DNA of 39,818 nucleotides from an uncultured Verrucomicrobia subdivision 3 bacterium (GTDB lineage Bacteria; Verrucomicrobiota; Verrucomicrobiia; Limisphaerales; UBA11358), in the NCBI GenBank assembly GCA_903850425.1, contig CAINLR010000139.1, forward strand, positions 1 through 39,818, given 5' to 3'. The position numbers and the translations under genes were made by a program. Every line of letters begins with the position of its first letter. Within the stretch, counting starts at the first letter, position 1. Shown here in pieces: positions 7,601-18,200 of the stretch. The notes under the pieces were generated by a model. The model did no database searches, was not told the DNA's origin, and worked only from the letters and a program-made list of their open reading frames with translations.

Positions 7601-10194
7601 GAGATGTTAATGGTGTTCCCACTGGGATCATTGGCATAAACGGTGCCGTTGACCGATAGCTTGTCGTTGTTAGCGCTGCCGACAGTGGTATCCACATGCA
7701 GCGTTACCGCAGCTCCGATATTAAGCGTCAGATCATTGTTGATAGTCAGCGTGCCATGGTTCGTGTTTGCAACATAGAAGCCCGGCTGGATAATGGATCC
7801 GTAAATCGCTGTGACGGAGCCGTTCACGGTTCCCACGCCACCTAAGCTGCCGCCTGTGATCGTGCTATAGGAGATGGCAGACACATCGAAGGTTGACCCA
7901 TTGCCCACATTCACATTTGTTGAGAGAAAACTGGAATTGCCCGAACCAAGAACCAGCGTGCCGCCATTGGTGATAGTCGTATTGCCGGTATAAGTGTTGG
8001 GACCAGTGTTACCAGACAAAGTTAAGGAACCTCCAGCGACCGTAAGCGCAAGACTCTTCGCTCCACTTGCCGTGCCATCTAAAATGATGCCATCAAAGGT
8101 GCTCGTGCCACCATTATAGAGCAAGGTCGCACCGCTGCTCGTGCTGCTGTTGGTGATGATTGCTCCCGAAGCACTGGGATCCATGGCCAAACTGGAAACC
8201 AGTTGGCTTTGTCCGGCCAAATCCAACAGCGCGGTGGTGCCGCTGCCGCCCAGAGTCAAGGCCGAAGTCGTCGGAATGGCATTAGCCACTCCGAGCTTTA
8301 TTGTGCCGGCAGCATTGGTCGTGGGTCCAGTATAAGAACTGACTGCATTAAGAACCAGAGTGCCAGTGCCTAACTTAGTAAGACTGCCGCCAGTGCTGGT
8401 TAAGGGTTTCGCAAGCGTGATTGTCTGGCCACCAGTATTCAACGAGTAAGCCTGATTGACCGCTGGGCTGAAACGGCTGGAATAGTCAACTTTGTTGTTC
8501 GCGCTGAATTGCAGTGTGCCACCGTTAAAATTAATCAAGCCGCCATAGCCCAAGGCCGTGGCATTGTTCAAAACCATGACGCCACCATTGAGAACGGTAT
8601 TGCCAAAATATGTATTGGCCAAACTATTGGTCAAATAGCCAGAGCCATTCTTGGTCAAGCCGGTGTTGTTGGCTATACCTCCACTACCCAACAGCGTGTA
8701 ATTGTGCGTCGAGTTATTAATCACCACGCTATTCGGTGTCAGCACGGAGTTATTCGTGACCATGATATTTGGGCCGGCGGGCGTCAGCGTATCGTCAAAC
8801 ACAACGGCGGACCCCATGATATTGGCCTCGGTGTAGGTTTTGCCGGCGACAGCGTTCAAACTCCAATTCCCGGCAGCCGTCCAATTCGCCGTAGCAATCG
8901 CCGGATTCCAGACCAGGGGAACGATGGAAGAAAGATTCAGATTTATTTGATTGGAGGCCGTGCCGTCAACCAAAGTCGCCGTGAACCCTTGGGGCAAAGT
9001 TCCCAAGACGAATGATCCAAAAACTCCGGCGGTATTGGTGTTGGCGAGCGTGCCGTATTGCAGCAGCGGAATGTAGCTGCCGGTCTGCCAGTTGCCGCCG
9101 GAAAGAACAATCGGCGCTGGAACATTGGTAACAAAGGTGAGCAAGTTGGTGACAGTTAGCATCGGCACCGTCGGCAGCGTGCTGGACCAACCAGGATTGA
9201 ATGACAAAGGTGAATTGTTCGTGCCGATCAAGGTCAAGTTCGAGACGACCATTGAGGTGCCCAGAGATGTTGCGATCACTCCGTTGGTGGCATTCGCGGA
9301 AACGGTGATGGTGCCGTTGTTGGTGCTGGCGGTGCTGACGAAAAGCGTGCCGCCGCTAATCGAAGAATTGCCCACGAAGTTGTTCGTGCCTGCCAAAATG
9401 CTTGTTCCAGGTCCGGTGAATTTGAAAGCTGATCCCGAAGCGGTTTGCACATTGCCCAGAACCGCCAACGTCTGCCCAACATACGACACGTTTAGCACAG
9501 GAGTTCCGCCACCTTCAAGCTGGATGGTCTGCGTGGCTGGCATGATGGTGTAAAGATTGCCAAAGCCGGTGGTGGCAGCGTTGGCACTGTTCTGCAATGA
9601 AAGCGTCGTGCCGTTGGAGAGAGTTAGGCTGGTAGTATTACCCAGTGAACCGGCCAGTTGAAGACCGAGTGTGCCTTGGCCAATGATGATCGGCCCGCTG
9701 ATAGTATTGGCCGTATTGTTATAGCGACTGGTCAAACTTCCGCTGCCTAGCTTGGTGAAGCCTTGCGTGCCTGTCGTGGTAAAATACCAATACAACCCCG
9801 CACCACCGCTGCAATTGATGACGGGAGTGCCCGACGATGTTTGGAAATTTAGCACCAGGTTGGCACCCGCCAGCCCGATCGTGCCTGAGGTGGCAGTCAA
9901 ATTAAACGTGCCCAGCGTATAGGTAGCACTGGAACCGGGGTTGAGAATCGTGTTGGTGATGTTGTTAAAAGTAACCATGGTGTCCACGCCACTGGGAACA
10001 TTGGCGGGCGACCAGGCGCTGGAAGTGCCCCAGACTACGTTGGAACCAACGTAAAGGTTAGTGGTCTGGGCCCGAATCGGTTCGACCGCGAATAGCAGCA
10101 GGCAGATGGCTGCGGCCCAAGGCAGACAATGCCTGGCGGCATGAATCCGCCGTTGCGATATGTGGACGGAGGTGTTAGAGGTTGTTGTTTTCAT
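4684..10194 (-). CDS. Giant secreted autotransporter-type beta-strand-repeat protein (1836 aa)
   Basis: This is a probable exported or cell-surface beta-helical protein. The N-terminus (about 1-43) is a signal peptide, with basic residues, then AAAICLLLFA and a likely cut after IRAQ. The rest is rich in Gly, Ser, Thr and Asn. It has at least six autotransporter-associated beta-strand repeats with the pattern (L/F)TK.G.G.L.L....Y.G.T....GTL, such as LTKLGTGTLVLNAVSSYTG and LTKVGLGNLILNGTNTYSG. An Ig-like stretch lies near the middle. A cadherin-like beta-sandwich lies near 1640-1740 (LTSLALNPTDGLTPNF..), followed by a C-terminal beta domain ending FLRMVYP. There is no outer-membrane barrel domain, so it is not a classical autotransporter. 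It is paralogous, in both its first and last thirds, to the 2164-aa PL8 protein (12273..18767) but has no catalytic domain. It is the last gene of a cluster with two pseudopilins (78-base gap). Polysaccharide binding or adhesion is a guess. Confidence 0.85.
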   Translation of the reverse strand: MKTTTSNTSVHISQRRIHAARHCLPWAAAICLLLFAVEPIRAQTTNLYVGSNVVWGTSSAWSPANVPSGVDTMVTFNNITNTILNPGSSATYTLGTFNLTATSGTIGLAGANLVLNFQTSSGTPVINCSGGAGLYWYFTTTGTQGFTKLGSGSLTSRYNNTANTISGPIIIGQGTLGLQLAGSLGNTTSLTLSNGTTLSLQNSANAATTGFGNLYTIMPATQTIQLEGGGTPVLNVSYVGQTLAVLGNVQTASGSAFKFTGPGTSILAGTNNFVGNSSISGGTLFVSTASTNNGTITVSANATNGVIATSLGTSMVVSNLTLIGTNNSPLSFNPGWSSTLPTVPMLTVTNLLTFVTNVPAPIVLSGGNWQTGSYIPLLQYGTLANTNTAGVFGSFVLGTLPQGFTATLVDGTASNQINLNLSSIVPLVWNPAIATANWTAAGNWSLNAVAGKTYTEANIMGSAVVFDDTLTPAGPNIMVTNNSVLTPNSVVINNSTHNYTLLGSGGIANNTGLTKNGSGYLTNSLANTYFGNTVLNGGVMVLNNATALGYGGLINFNGGTLQFSANNKVDYSSRFSPAVNQAYSLNTGGQTITLAKPLTSTGGSLTKLGTGTLVLNAVSSYTGPTTNAAGTIKLGVANAIPTTSALTLGGSGTTALLDLAGQSQLVSSLAMDPSASGAIITNSSTSSGATLLYNGGTSTFDGIILDGTASGAKSLALTVAGGSLTLSGNTGPNTYTGNTTITNGGTLVLGSGNSSFLSTNVNVGNGSTFDVSAISYSTITGGSLGGVGTVNGSVTAIYGSIIQPGFYVANTNHGTLTINNDLTLNIGAAVTLHVDTTVGSANNDKLSVNGTVYANDPSGNTINISAVSGSAPLATGTDYTLISSPNPISGSFNVVPIWVGTKPSNYANFTVVTSGNTVKLHYSASVLLSGVGAVNPISGLHQKYVFTVLVTPGTGSTGIGVTADFGVIGGSVQAFAGVGNLFSCTNAVPGSVAPGTYSVPFTVSDALANTYNGTIGVTIVNGSLTWSGVAGDNNWSSLNWLNGAVPDASGAGDGDALVFAGTTRLSPVMDSSFNVSALTFSNNAGAFEIASTGGSLTLGANGTIENDSAISQRLIVPINLTSGSQFKTVAGNLTVSTLAGSGGFTKSGTGKLTVDATAGTSSFSGTVNLGAGVLVISNADDVLPTSSAIACTGPATLDLGRNSQTIDNLTTAGGFTNTIGNGNLTIGANANFNIYGNSSTNTLVDMSGLANFTYSQPSRSLIVSSINDSSTTVAWLTDLNLALTNTITASVLQLGVGTGSAGGVNFGSLHLGQSNLLSVATINLSQYRGNGNLNFLGRPNSTLFLRGVDGTSPVNNINILYANSGASYTASIDLSGGIVDIQANNLLITERASNGGNYVGSFILGAGNNEVNIANVTIAKGDNFGVTAGTTNSSGSCNGTMTQSGGNVTIGTLTMGVNNQSQYTVTPINATYNLWGGTLYAQTITLGANNDLVPNGTVTSIINMTNGTLQNYPTSDLTVSGITIDLGNPTGTPLFNVDAGQNITLDAASPVIGAGKLTKVGLGNLILNGTNTYSGATTVGAGTLEMALPTLSSYSTVTVSNGAALKLDFPDTVTNQVAVLIVNGVSKAPGVYNNSTDPTYLTGTGTLLVMPLSTNAYLTSLALNPTDGLTPNFAPNSFVYFATNVYGVNPAVTVTNANLTATNKLFLNGVALQTLASGVASLALTNLGVGSTNVLKVLVTAQDGITTNLYTINLTELPAVLINTNTFTITNVVSSNSLELSWPSDRKGWRLQVQTNSLNAGLGSNWYDWPNSTNLTSVSIPLNPANASVFLRMVYP

Positions 10195-10272
10195 ATTGGT
10201 TGCTTGGTTTGTTAATAGAGGGCTGTGGAATTGGTTATGAATTTGGCAAACAGTGGCGGTTGTCTTTATTAT

Positions 10273-11130
10273 TCAAGGTTTCAGGGACATGATGAGCCAG
10301 CGGAAATTATCCCCTTCTGATTCAATACCGCCGGTCGTCTGGCCATTTTCGGTCCCAGTCCAGACATTGGCTGTGCTAAAGTAGGCGGCTTCGTGTTCGT
10401 AATTAACATGCAGATCGCCAAACAGAGCATTAAGCCCGTATCCACCCTTGCTGTTGGAGCGGTGGCTTAACATATCCTGACGGTAAATTAAATCCGTGAG
10501 TATCGAATACTGGGCGGAGAATTCCGTGGCCTTGAGGGCAAACGCCGGCGGAGTGAAACTCGGATGACCTGCAATCGTGCGGGAAGCCAAAGTGCGGCTT
10601 CCGGACTGCGGCGCGTAAGTATAGCCAACACGAATGCGGTTGCCGTCATCGTTCGGGGCCCAGCCCGGCCAGACGCCTCCCGCGTTGCGATAAGAGTCCC
10701 AGATGCGGTAGTCCACAAAAATCTGGCCCGTGGCATTGCCCGTGCCTTTGACAATGGCGCCGCTCAAACAATAATAGACTTTGGCATTCACGATAGCCTT
10801 GGCCTCGAAGAGTTGCCCTAATCCATAAGCATGAGCAGAGTCTATTTGTGTGATATAAGCGTCGTAAGTCCGGTCGTCGTTGGCCGAATCGGTGTCGAGC
10901 CACTCTGACCGGGGCACTTTATCACTGTAATCACCGCCATACAGAGACATGCCAATACCGATCTGGTGCAGATTGCTCACGCACTGCGCACGCTTGGCTC
11001 GCTCCTTGGCCGAGGCCAGCGCAGGCAACAGCATCGCCGCAAGAATGGCGATGATGGCAATCACCACCAGCAGTTCAATCAAGGTGAAACCGATTTGTTT
11101 ATTGTATAAATTTTTGGGGCGAGCATTCAT
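10273..11130 (-). CDS. Pseudopilin-like secreted protein (prepilin N-terminal methylation domain)
   Basis: A 285-residue protein. A short basic leader is followed by the prepilin peptidase site, G before [19 protein letters not shown], which forms the hydrophobic helix at about 14-38. A long globular part follows. The family is the large group of verrucomicrobial and planctomycetal proteins with a type IV pilin/type II pseudopilin start. Its C-terminal motif FGDLHVNYE corresponds to the FxDGHVxxx motif of that group. Prepilin peptidase would process it and leave it anchored in or assembled at the inner membrane. It lies 15 bases downstream of the second pseudopilin gene and 78 bases upstream of the giant repeat protein, so the three are probably co-transcribed. 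A role in export or display of the giant protein is inference only. Confidence 0.87.
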   Translation of the reverse strand: MNARPKNLYNKQIGFTLIELLVVIAIIAILAAMLLPALASAKERAKRAQCVSNLHQIGIGMSLYGGDYSDKVPRSEWLDTDSANDDRTYDAYITQIDSAHAYGLGQLFEAKAIVNAKVYYCLSGAIVKGTGNATGQIFVDYRIWDSYRNAGGVWPGWAPNDDGNRIRVGYTYAPQSGSRTLASRTIAGHPSFTPPAFALKATEFSAQYSILTDLIYRQDMLSHRSNSKGGYGLNALFGDLHVNYEHEAAYFSTANVWTGTENGQTTGGIESEGDNFRWLIMSLKP

Positions 11131-11145
11131 GGGTGGAATGAAATT

Positions 11146-11985
11146 TCAATTGGAGCTGATGCCAAAGACATCGTTGAGGTCATTGCGCAGATCTTTCCAT
11201 TTCCATTTCTCAACGTGACCATCACACGTGGAAAAGATCCCCCGCGTGTTGCTGTCATGGCGGATCGCCGGCTGTTTCTGCGGATTGTAACCGCTCCAAC
11301 CGGAGTTCGGGTCGGGCGCGATCACCGTCACATCCGTCCAGTATCCGCAGCCTGGCTGGGCATCCGGCCAAGTCTGCTTGGGCGTTCCGTCATCGCCAAA
11401 CAACCATAACTGCGACGACCGGCGAAGCTGCGACAATTTTTTGCTGGCCGGACCGCCGGGCACGGAAGGGTAATTAATATACTGATTTCCCACGCTGCCA
11501 TTTTGCGACGGTCCATAACCCTGCCATGGCACGCCGAAATACGTCGTGTTACCGGGATTGATATCGGCACTCTGCACCGTCGGGCAGCGCCAGACCGTGC
11601 CGCTGTTGGTATTATTCAAGCCGATCAGGTAGGGTTGGATCATGATAAACCACCAATTTGTATGGGTTGACATCGTGCCCGGCACATAGGGATCGCGATT
11701 GATCGGCGGCAAATAATCTTGATAGTCGCCTGCATAAAGCATGGCCCCGAGTCCCATTTGCTTGCAGTTGTTCACACAGGCAATGGATTTCGCATGATCC
11801 TTGGCCTTGGCCAATGCCGGCAATAACATCGCCGCCAAAATCGCGATGATGGCAATCACCACCAACAGCTCAATCAGGGTGAACGCCCGCACCCGGCCAA
11901 GCGAAACACGCTCACAAAAATTCGCCTCCGGTCTCGTGGTCGCATTCATGACTGACGGCTTGGCGGCGCGATTGAGCATGGGCAT
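11146..11985 (-). CDS. Pseudopilin-like secreted protein, first gene of the repeat-protein cluster
   Basis: A 279-residue protein with a prepilin-type N-terminus. A 33-residue basic leader ends at [20 protein letters not shown], then a globular domain contains the [15 protein letters not shown] region and the C-terminal motif [14 protein letters not shown] chose the ATG at 11985 ([12 protein letters not shown]). A longer frame reaches 12225, but its first 80 codons are only the antisense of a decayed regulator gene, and the start at 11985 aligns with the start of the remnant at 18984 (MTTTNCAVKPSA). The predicted promoter and operator lie 32-96 bases upstream. The fold is the same as the next gene (10273..11130), and the two are probably expressed together. 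Confidence 0.87.
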   Translation of the reverse strand: MPMLNRAAKPSVMNATTRPEANFCERVSLGRVRAFTLIELLVVIAIIAILAAMLLPALAKAKDHAKSIACVNNCKQMGLGAMLYAGDYQDYLPPINRDPYVPGTMSTHTNWWFIMIQPYLIGLNNTNSGTVWRCPTVQSADINPGNTTYFGVPWQGYGPSQNGSVGNQYINYPSVPGGPASKKLSQLRRSSQLWLFGDDGTPKQTWPDAQPGCGYWTDVTVIAPDPNSGWSGYNPQKQPAIRHDSNTRGIFSTCDGHVEKWKWKDLRNDLNDVFGISSN

Positions 11986-12016
11986 CGGTTTGTTTTGGCT
12001 GTGGTTTTCAGGGCTT

Positions 12017-12044
12017 AACCTAACAGTCCAGCGCTGCGCGGCAA
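12017..12044 (-). promoter_or_regulatory. Predicted promoter of the pseudopilin/giant-protein cluster
   Basis: On the minus strand, TTGCCG (12044-12039) and TAGGTT (12022-12017) are separated by 16 bases, and the second ends 31 bases before the ATG at 11985. Both hexamers are only moderate sigma-70 matches. They are conserved exactly in the paralogous region at 19017-19044. The -35 hexamer overlaps operator box 1, as expected for a promoter helped by an activator. This is inference from sequence only. Confidence 0.4.
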
Positions 12045-12081
12045 TTGATGGTTTGCGCAAACATGGTATCTTTTGCGCAAA
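12035..12081. promoter_or_regulatory. Operator copy A: TTTGCGCAAA pair plus third box
   Basis: The perfect palindrome TTTGCGCAAA occurs at 12052-12061 and again at 12072-12081, exactly 20 bp apart (two helical turns). A weaker box, TGCGCGGCAA, lies at 12035-12044. The array matches the one before the intact regulator (19035-19081). In the 57 bases 12033-12089 only two positions differ between copies, although the flanking regulator remnant differs at roughly a fifth to a quarter of positions. It is the probable binding site of the XylR-like regulator at 19094..20257. Confidence 0.75.
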
Positions 12082-12093
12082 TCTGTTTTCCGC

Positions 12094-12230
12094 TTGAAAG
12101 GTCAGTCTAAGAATGCCGTCGCACTGCCTGATACCAAACTCTGAGGCATCATCTGATTCTTTAATGGCATCACTGAATACGCACGCGAATACCACTGGCG
12201 ACTGAACTCCTGACTGGTGAAACACGGAAT
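12094..12230 (+). pseudogene. Remnant of the 5' end of a XylR-like regulator gene
   Basis: This stretch aligns without gaps to the start of the intact regulator, at an offset of exactly 7000 bases. By hand count it is about 75-80% identical over the first 110-120 bases. The start codon has become TTG. The translation reads [16 protein letters not shown], stop, GII, stop, [18 protein letters not shown], stop. The intact gene reads MKRQPKIAVALPDSKPWG..FFNGVNEYAHEQHWLLTSC. Three codons are now TGA, two of them from TGG and TGC in the intact copy. Similarity fades after about 12230, and the rest of the gene is absent, replaced by the end of the 2164-aa gene. It is non-functional. Confidence 0.85.
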
Positions 12231-12272
12231 GCGCGAGTTGATCAAAGGGAATGATCTATTCGAGCGCAACCA

Positions 12273-15200
12273 TCACGGAGATCGAACGCGGTAAAACTTC
12301 TGTTGGTTGGTCGCAACGCTGTCCATGAAACTTATCGTGCCTGTGCCAAAAAAACCGTTTGTCAGCGGCAACCAGTTTGTCAGCGGCATGGACAAATTCG
12401 TGCTCGACAGCAGTTGGTAGCTTTGGCCGCTGCTGCCGCTAAAACTCAAACTGAGTCCACCGGCGACAAAAGAAATAACATTGGCGAGCGTCGGCGCGAC
12501 CAGCGGCGCGACGACCAGTTGCACGACAGAATCAGTGTTTCGCAAATAAGCCGTTGCGCCCGTCGGCAGCGATGGCACGGTGCCGAGTTTGATCCCGGTG
12601 AAACCGCTGCCGCCGATTGTGCCGGTGTAAGTGATGAGCGTGTTTGTGCCCAGCGGCAGACTGGCGTCGAGCAGGTTGATCGTGTGCGTGCCGCTGACGT
12701 TCAACGCGGCGGTGAAAATTTTTCCGCCGGCGGAGATGCTGAAACGACTGGCCGTGACAGCACCGGCGTTGTCTCCCAAGTTCAACGCGCGATTCGTCAA
12801 CGTGCCGATGCCGGATGCATTGCCGGGCTGAAGCATGCCGCCGGATTGCAGCGTCGTGACTCCGCCAATGCTGCCGGCACCGCCGAGCGTCGCACCCGAC
12901 GCGACGGTCACGGTGTTCGTGCCGAGCGCGCCGTTCACCAGCAACGTGCCGGCGCTGACGAGCGTGGTGCCGGTGTAAGGATGCGTGCCGATTAGCGTCA
13001 AAGTGCCCGAGCCGATTTTGTTCAAATTGCCGGAACCACTGATGGGCGCGGTGTTTTGCACGGTGATGGCGCGACCGCTGCCGGTGTTGAAAGTGCTGAG
13101 CGTGCCGTCGCCCAAAACAATGTTGATCACGCCGCCGCTGGAGCTGTCCGCGCCGCTGATGGTGAGGTCGGTGGTCGCATTGTAATTGCTCACCGTGCCC
13201 CCACTCAGATTCAAATTGCGGACGGTAAGAGCATTGTAAGGAACGCCAGCGGCAGCGGTGATGGTCTGGACTGCGAGCGTGGCGCCGCTAGCCAGCGTAT
13301 AACTCGGCTTGAAGATAGGAGTGCCGGCGGTGTTGCCAGTGGCTCCGAAGTTGAGCGTCTGCACGCGCGCCAAACCGCCGTTCTGGTTGAAGTTACCCGT
13401 GGAGTTGGCCGTGCCGTTGTTGGCTGAATTCACATAGGCCAAATCAAGGGTGGTAATGTCAAAAGTGCCGTTGCCGAAATTGAGCGTCGCCGTTTCCGTG
13501 ACTCCCGGTTGCGCCGTGTTCAGCACGTAAAGCGTGCCGATGAGCGCGTCCACATTCGCCGCGCCGAGATCGATCGTGTCAGTCTGGCTAGCGCCGGACG
13601 ATTGCGACAAAATGGTCATCGTGCCGAGCCGCGAGCTGCCGCCGGTGATGCCGCGGAACGTGACGTTGGATGTGTTCAAGCCGCTTTCAAAATAGACATT
13701 GCCGGAGCCGCGATACGCGCCGAGCTGAAAATTGCCGGTGTTGAAAATATTGGTCTGACCGAGAAAAAGATTGCCGGTCGGCAGCGAGGTGCCGCCGCCG
13801 TTGCCGATGTAAATGTTGGCGGCGGTGATGCTATTGGAGCCGGCCAGATTCAGATTAAAAATGCCGCTGACGGCGGCGGTGCCTTGCAGGGTGAAATTCT
13901 GGCTGCCGTTGGAATAGGTGAACGACGACAAGCCGGACATGTCCAGCGTGGACGGACTCGTGAGCGTGCCGAACGGGCTGAAACCACCCGCCGCCGTCAC
14001 GGTGAGATTGCCATTTTGCACGCTGCCGACATAACTATTCGGCGGCAAAATATTGGCGAGCGCCTGGCGGTTGCCACCCAAATCAAAAATGCCATTGCCA
14101 GCGAACGTCATCGTGGTTGTCGTCGGCAATTGATTGTTACCAGCATTCAATTGCACCGCGCCGCCGCCAGTCAGCGACAGTATCGCGCCGGAACCGAGCG
14201 TTACCGCGCTGCCGAGCGAAACCACTTGGTTGCTCGCCACCGTCCAGATTTGGCTGACGGGTAGAGTTACCGGCACGTTCACGTTCGCCGAGGTGTTGGC
14301 CATGATGCCGTTCGTAATGGTCAGGGAACCGGTGCCTGACAAAGTGTAAGTGCCGCTCGCGGACGGATTGAACAGCAGCCAGGTGTTTGTGTGCGCGCCG
14401 GTGACCGTTACAGTTCCCGCCGTGCCGGTCGCGCCGAAAGCGGCGGTGAGCGGATTCGTATCATTCCACGCGACATCCGCGCTGCCGTTCCACCAATTCG
14501 TGTTGCTGCTGTTCCACGTGCCGCTACCGTCGAGCGGATGCGTGCCGGTGCCGCTGGGATTCGCGTCCCAAACGAGCGCGTTGGTCGGCGAACTAAAAAC
14601 CGCTTGAAACGATTTGCCCGCAGCACCGCTGACGTTCACCGAAAGAATAATCTGCGGACTAAGCTGCACCACCGTCACGCCCGGGTCCATGGACAAAACA
14701 CCCGTAGCCGCGCGGTTCAATGTCACGCTGATGGAGCCGCGATTGGTCTGCGTAGGATCGGAAACGCCCACGGCGATTTGAAATATATTTGCGGAGGTGA
14801 TGACGGAAGATTTTTTGTTCACCGTGATCAAACCGGCGGAGTTCGTGCCGTCCACCCAAAAGTTTGCCGCGACCACTCCGAGCGATGGCTTGCTCGCGGC
14901 TTGCACGTTGGACGTGTTGGTCAACACCACCATGTCCGGGCTGGCCGTATAAGTCGCCATGCCGCTCGCGGTGTAGTTCGGCAGAATCACATAGGCGTAA
15001 GTCGAGTTAGTCGGATTGGTGCCGTGGTTAAACCACAAGGTCATATAATTGTCGGTGTTGGTGTTCGGTGAAACGGTGTCATTCACATCAATCGTGCTCC
15101 AGGCGCCGGTGTTGGACACGAAGCCGGCATGCAAATTGGTCGCGCCACCGGGAAAATAATATCCGCCCGTGCCGTCCAGCGCGCACCAGGTCGTCGCGGT

Positions 15201-18200
15201 CAGGTTGGAACTCCAGCCCATCACCGGCGGATTCACGAAGCCGTTCACGGTGAAATTTTGCGTCGGCGAGGAACCGAGCCGGCGGTCTTCGACAGTCGTG
15301 TCCACTTCACCTTTGCCGTCAACGCAAGTAATGCCCGCGCCAAGGCAGACAATTTCGTTGTCGAACATGAACCAGGATTTTTTCGCGGTCAGCGACGTGC
15401 CATAAGCTGCGACCGACATGCCCGCCGCCCCGTAGGTTTTCGCAACCTGCGCGCCGCCCACCCACGACTGGCTGGTCGTGGTGCCTGCGCCGTAGGCCGA
15501 ATTGTTGACCGGCGCGGGCCGGGCAAATTGCTCCTCGGTCGTGCCGGGCAGATGATACGCGTCCACCGTCGGCCAAAAATCACCGGTGAACTGCGTGTCC
15601 GGATTGCCGAGGTAAAGATACGCCATGCCGTCACCGGTGAACCAGCCGTGCAGATTTTCGCCGCTGAAAGATTCAAAATTGTAGATGCGGCTCGACGACA
15701 TCCGGAGGGCGAGACAGAAATTCGTGCGCCACGACACGATGCAATCCATCGCCGGAAAATGATACTGGCCCGCCGGCATTTGCGGCAGGCTCGCCCACGC
15801 GGCCATCGCGTCGGCGGCGGCGGGCGGCGCGTAAGGCTTGATGCCGTTGACAAATCCCTGCCCCGAGGTGCCGGCCGGCCCGCGCGCGATGGTGCGGCCG
15901 CAAATCATCGCCATCCACTCGCCGTAGTAGTTCACCGGCTCGTAGGTTTGGGGCACCCAGTTGAAAACATTGGTCAGGTTCGGATCGATTATTTGCCAGG
16001 TGGATCCCAGGAGAAGGTTCACAATTTGCGAAACATCGCCGACCAGCGTCAGGCCATAACCGCCGGTGTAAGGATGGGCCGTGTGAAAAACAAACGAGCC
16101 GTCGCGGTAATAACCATCTCTATTTGTGACATAGAGAAACACGGGGCTTAAGTTGGTCTGCGCATTCCACATCTTGCCGCTATTCTGACCGATGATGCCG
16201 CGGATCAACATGCCCTTGCACTGATCGGTTAGGTTGGCCCCGGTCATCCAGCCTTTGTTCGGCGGCTGAAAATGATCCACGGCAGCGGTGTAGCTGGCGA
16301 TTTGCGCCGCCGTCAGCACCGGATAAACCAGCACCTGCGTGTCGTTGAAATTTTGCATCCCGCCGATTTCCCAGTCCCACCAATTGTCGTATTCGGTGAC
16401 GGTGGCCGTATAAATGTTCGCGCACATCCAATCCAGCGAGTTGGTGATGGCCGAGGCCAGCGCGGCGTTGCCCTGCAAGGGACTGCCCGGTGCCGCCCAC
16501 GCCAGCGCCATGCTGCGCAGCCGGCCAAACGTGGCGTCCATGTGCGAAGAGCCGGTGTTGATGCCGGACTGGCCGCTGCCGAGCGTCAAGTCGCTCCACA
16601 AATAAGTCCGGCCGGCGTTGGTGTTGAGCGTGCTCCAATAATTGTTGGCGGTCGTCGCCAAATTGTTCAGCGTGGCGGCGCTGGGGTTGCCGATGATCCA
16701 GTTCGACTGCCAGTAAAGCCGCAGTATGTCGAACTCATCCGGTGCGCCCACCGCCAAAATTTTTGCCGTGGTGGTGGCGGTCGCGTTTGCCAGCGAGTAA
16801 TTGCCCGCATCGGAACCGCTGATGGAAATTCCCGTCACGGTGACTTGCTTGTTGGTGCCGACATTTGGATCGGCAAAAAAAGCGTTGGTATAACTATCGC
16901 TCAAGTCATCTCCAGAAATCCGGCTGTCCGACAAAATCACGGTCGCGTTCGTCGTGCCGTCGTAAGTTCTGTTCACGCCGGTGGCGCTGACCGTCAAACT
17001 GCGCGGGGTCACCGTTAGAATGGCCGCATTGGTTGTCCCGCTTGGCGAATACCCGGTGGTTCCAGAATACGCGGCGGTGATGTTATGCGCACCGACAGAA
17101 ACTTGCGCAGTTTTGGAAATAATTGCGCTGCCACTCGAAAGCGTCACCGCATTTCCCAAGGCGGAACCGTCCACAAAAAATTGCACCGTGCCGGTGGCTG
17201 TGTTCGGACTGACCGTTGCCGTGATGCTGGAATTAGTGCCGAAAATTTTTGCATCAATACCGCTCAACGTCGTGGACGTCGCCACGCTCGACGATCCGGT
17301 GATGGTCATCTGAACATTGGCGCCGCTGAAAGTGATCGTGCCGGTTCCCGCCGTGCCCGCCAGCGTGTAACTGCCGGAATGAGTGATGGTGCCGGTCGCT
17401 TGTTTGATAATGGTATAAGTGCCGTTCGCCAGTGGCTGAAAGGTGTTCACCGTGATCGTTTGCCCGGTTAAAGACAAAGTCCCCTGTGAAATAAACAGCG
17501 TCGGATTCGAGCCGTCGCAGTTTAAAGTAATCGGTCGTGAACCTAAATTGACCGTGCCAGTCGTCGCGCCTTTGATGATGGCGGAAGCACCCACGCCGCT
17601 GGCCGCCAGTGATGTGCTGCCGCTCAAAGTGTAGGAACTGATCGCCGAAACATCATAAGTCGCGCCCGCCCCAATGCCGATGGCAGGCGAGTTGTTGATG
17701 TTGGCGGAACTGCCCAACGCCAGCGTGCCGGCGCTGATGGTAGTTGCGCCGCTGTAAGTATTCGCGGCAGTAAGTGTCAGCACGCCGGAGCCGTTTAGAT
17801 TCAACGCACCGCTGCCGGAAATAGTTCCAGAAAAAGTCTGGGCTGCGGAACTGTTGAAATTGAAAATGCCGTTGTTGACCATCGCTGCCGCATAGTTGCC
17901 GTTGCCCAACTTCCCCGCGCCGGCAATGGTTAATGTGCCGCCGCTGATGGTCGTCGCGCCGGTGTAAGTGTTCACGCCATTCAAGATCAGCGTGCCCACA
18001 TCCGTTTTTTGGAGACCGGAACCAGCGACGCTTTCGCCGATGGCACCTGGAATAGTCAGCGAGTAACTGGTGTTCGCCACGTCGAGGTTCGCCGCCGTGC
18101 AGGCCAGCGTGAGGCTGCGAGATGAGGCCAGTGTGACAGAGGCCGCCGTGGTGGGATTAAAATACAGCTCCGCGTTGTTGCTGATGACGATGTCATTATT

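Noticed and set aside
11986-12225. N-terminal extension of the first pseudopilin to 12225
   Set aside because: These codons are the antisense of the decayed regulator start and pass through the operator. The start at 11985 is supported by alignment with the remnant at 18984.
12303-15071. Several plus-strand frames of 120-250 codons opposite the PL8 gene, and similar ones opposite the 1836-aa gene
   Set aside because: They are antisense shadows of Gly/Thr/Asn-rich repeat sequence, with Arg/Ala/Gly-rich composition and no plausible starts.
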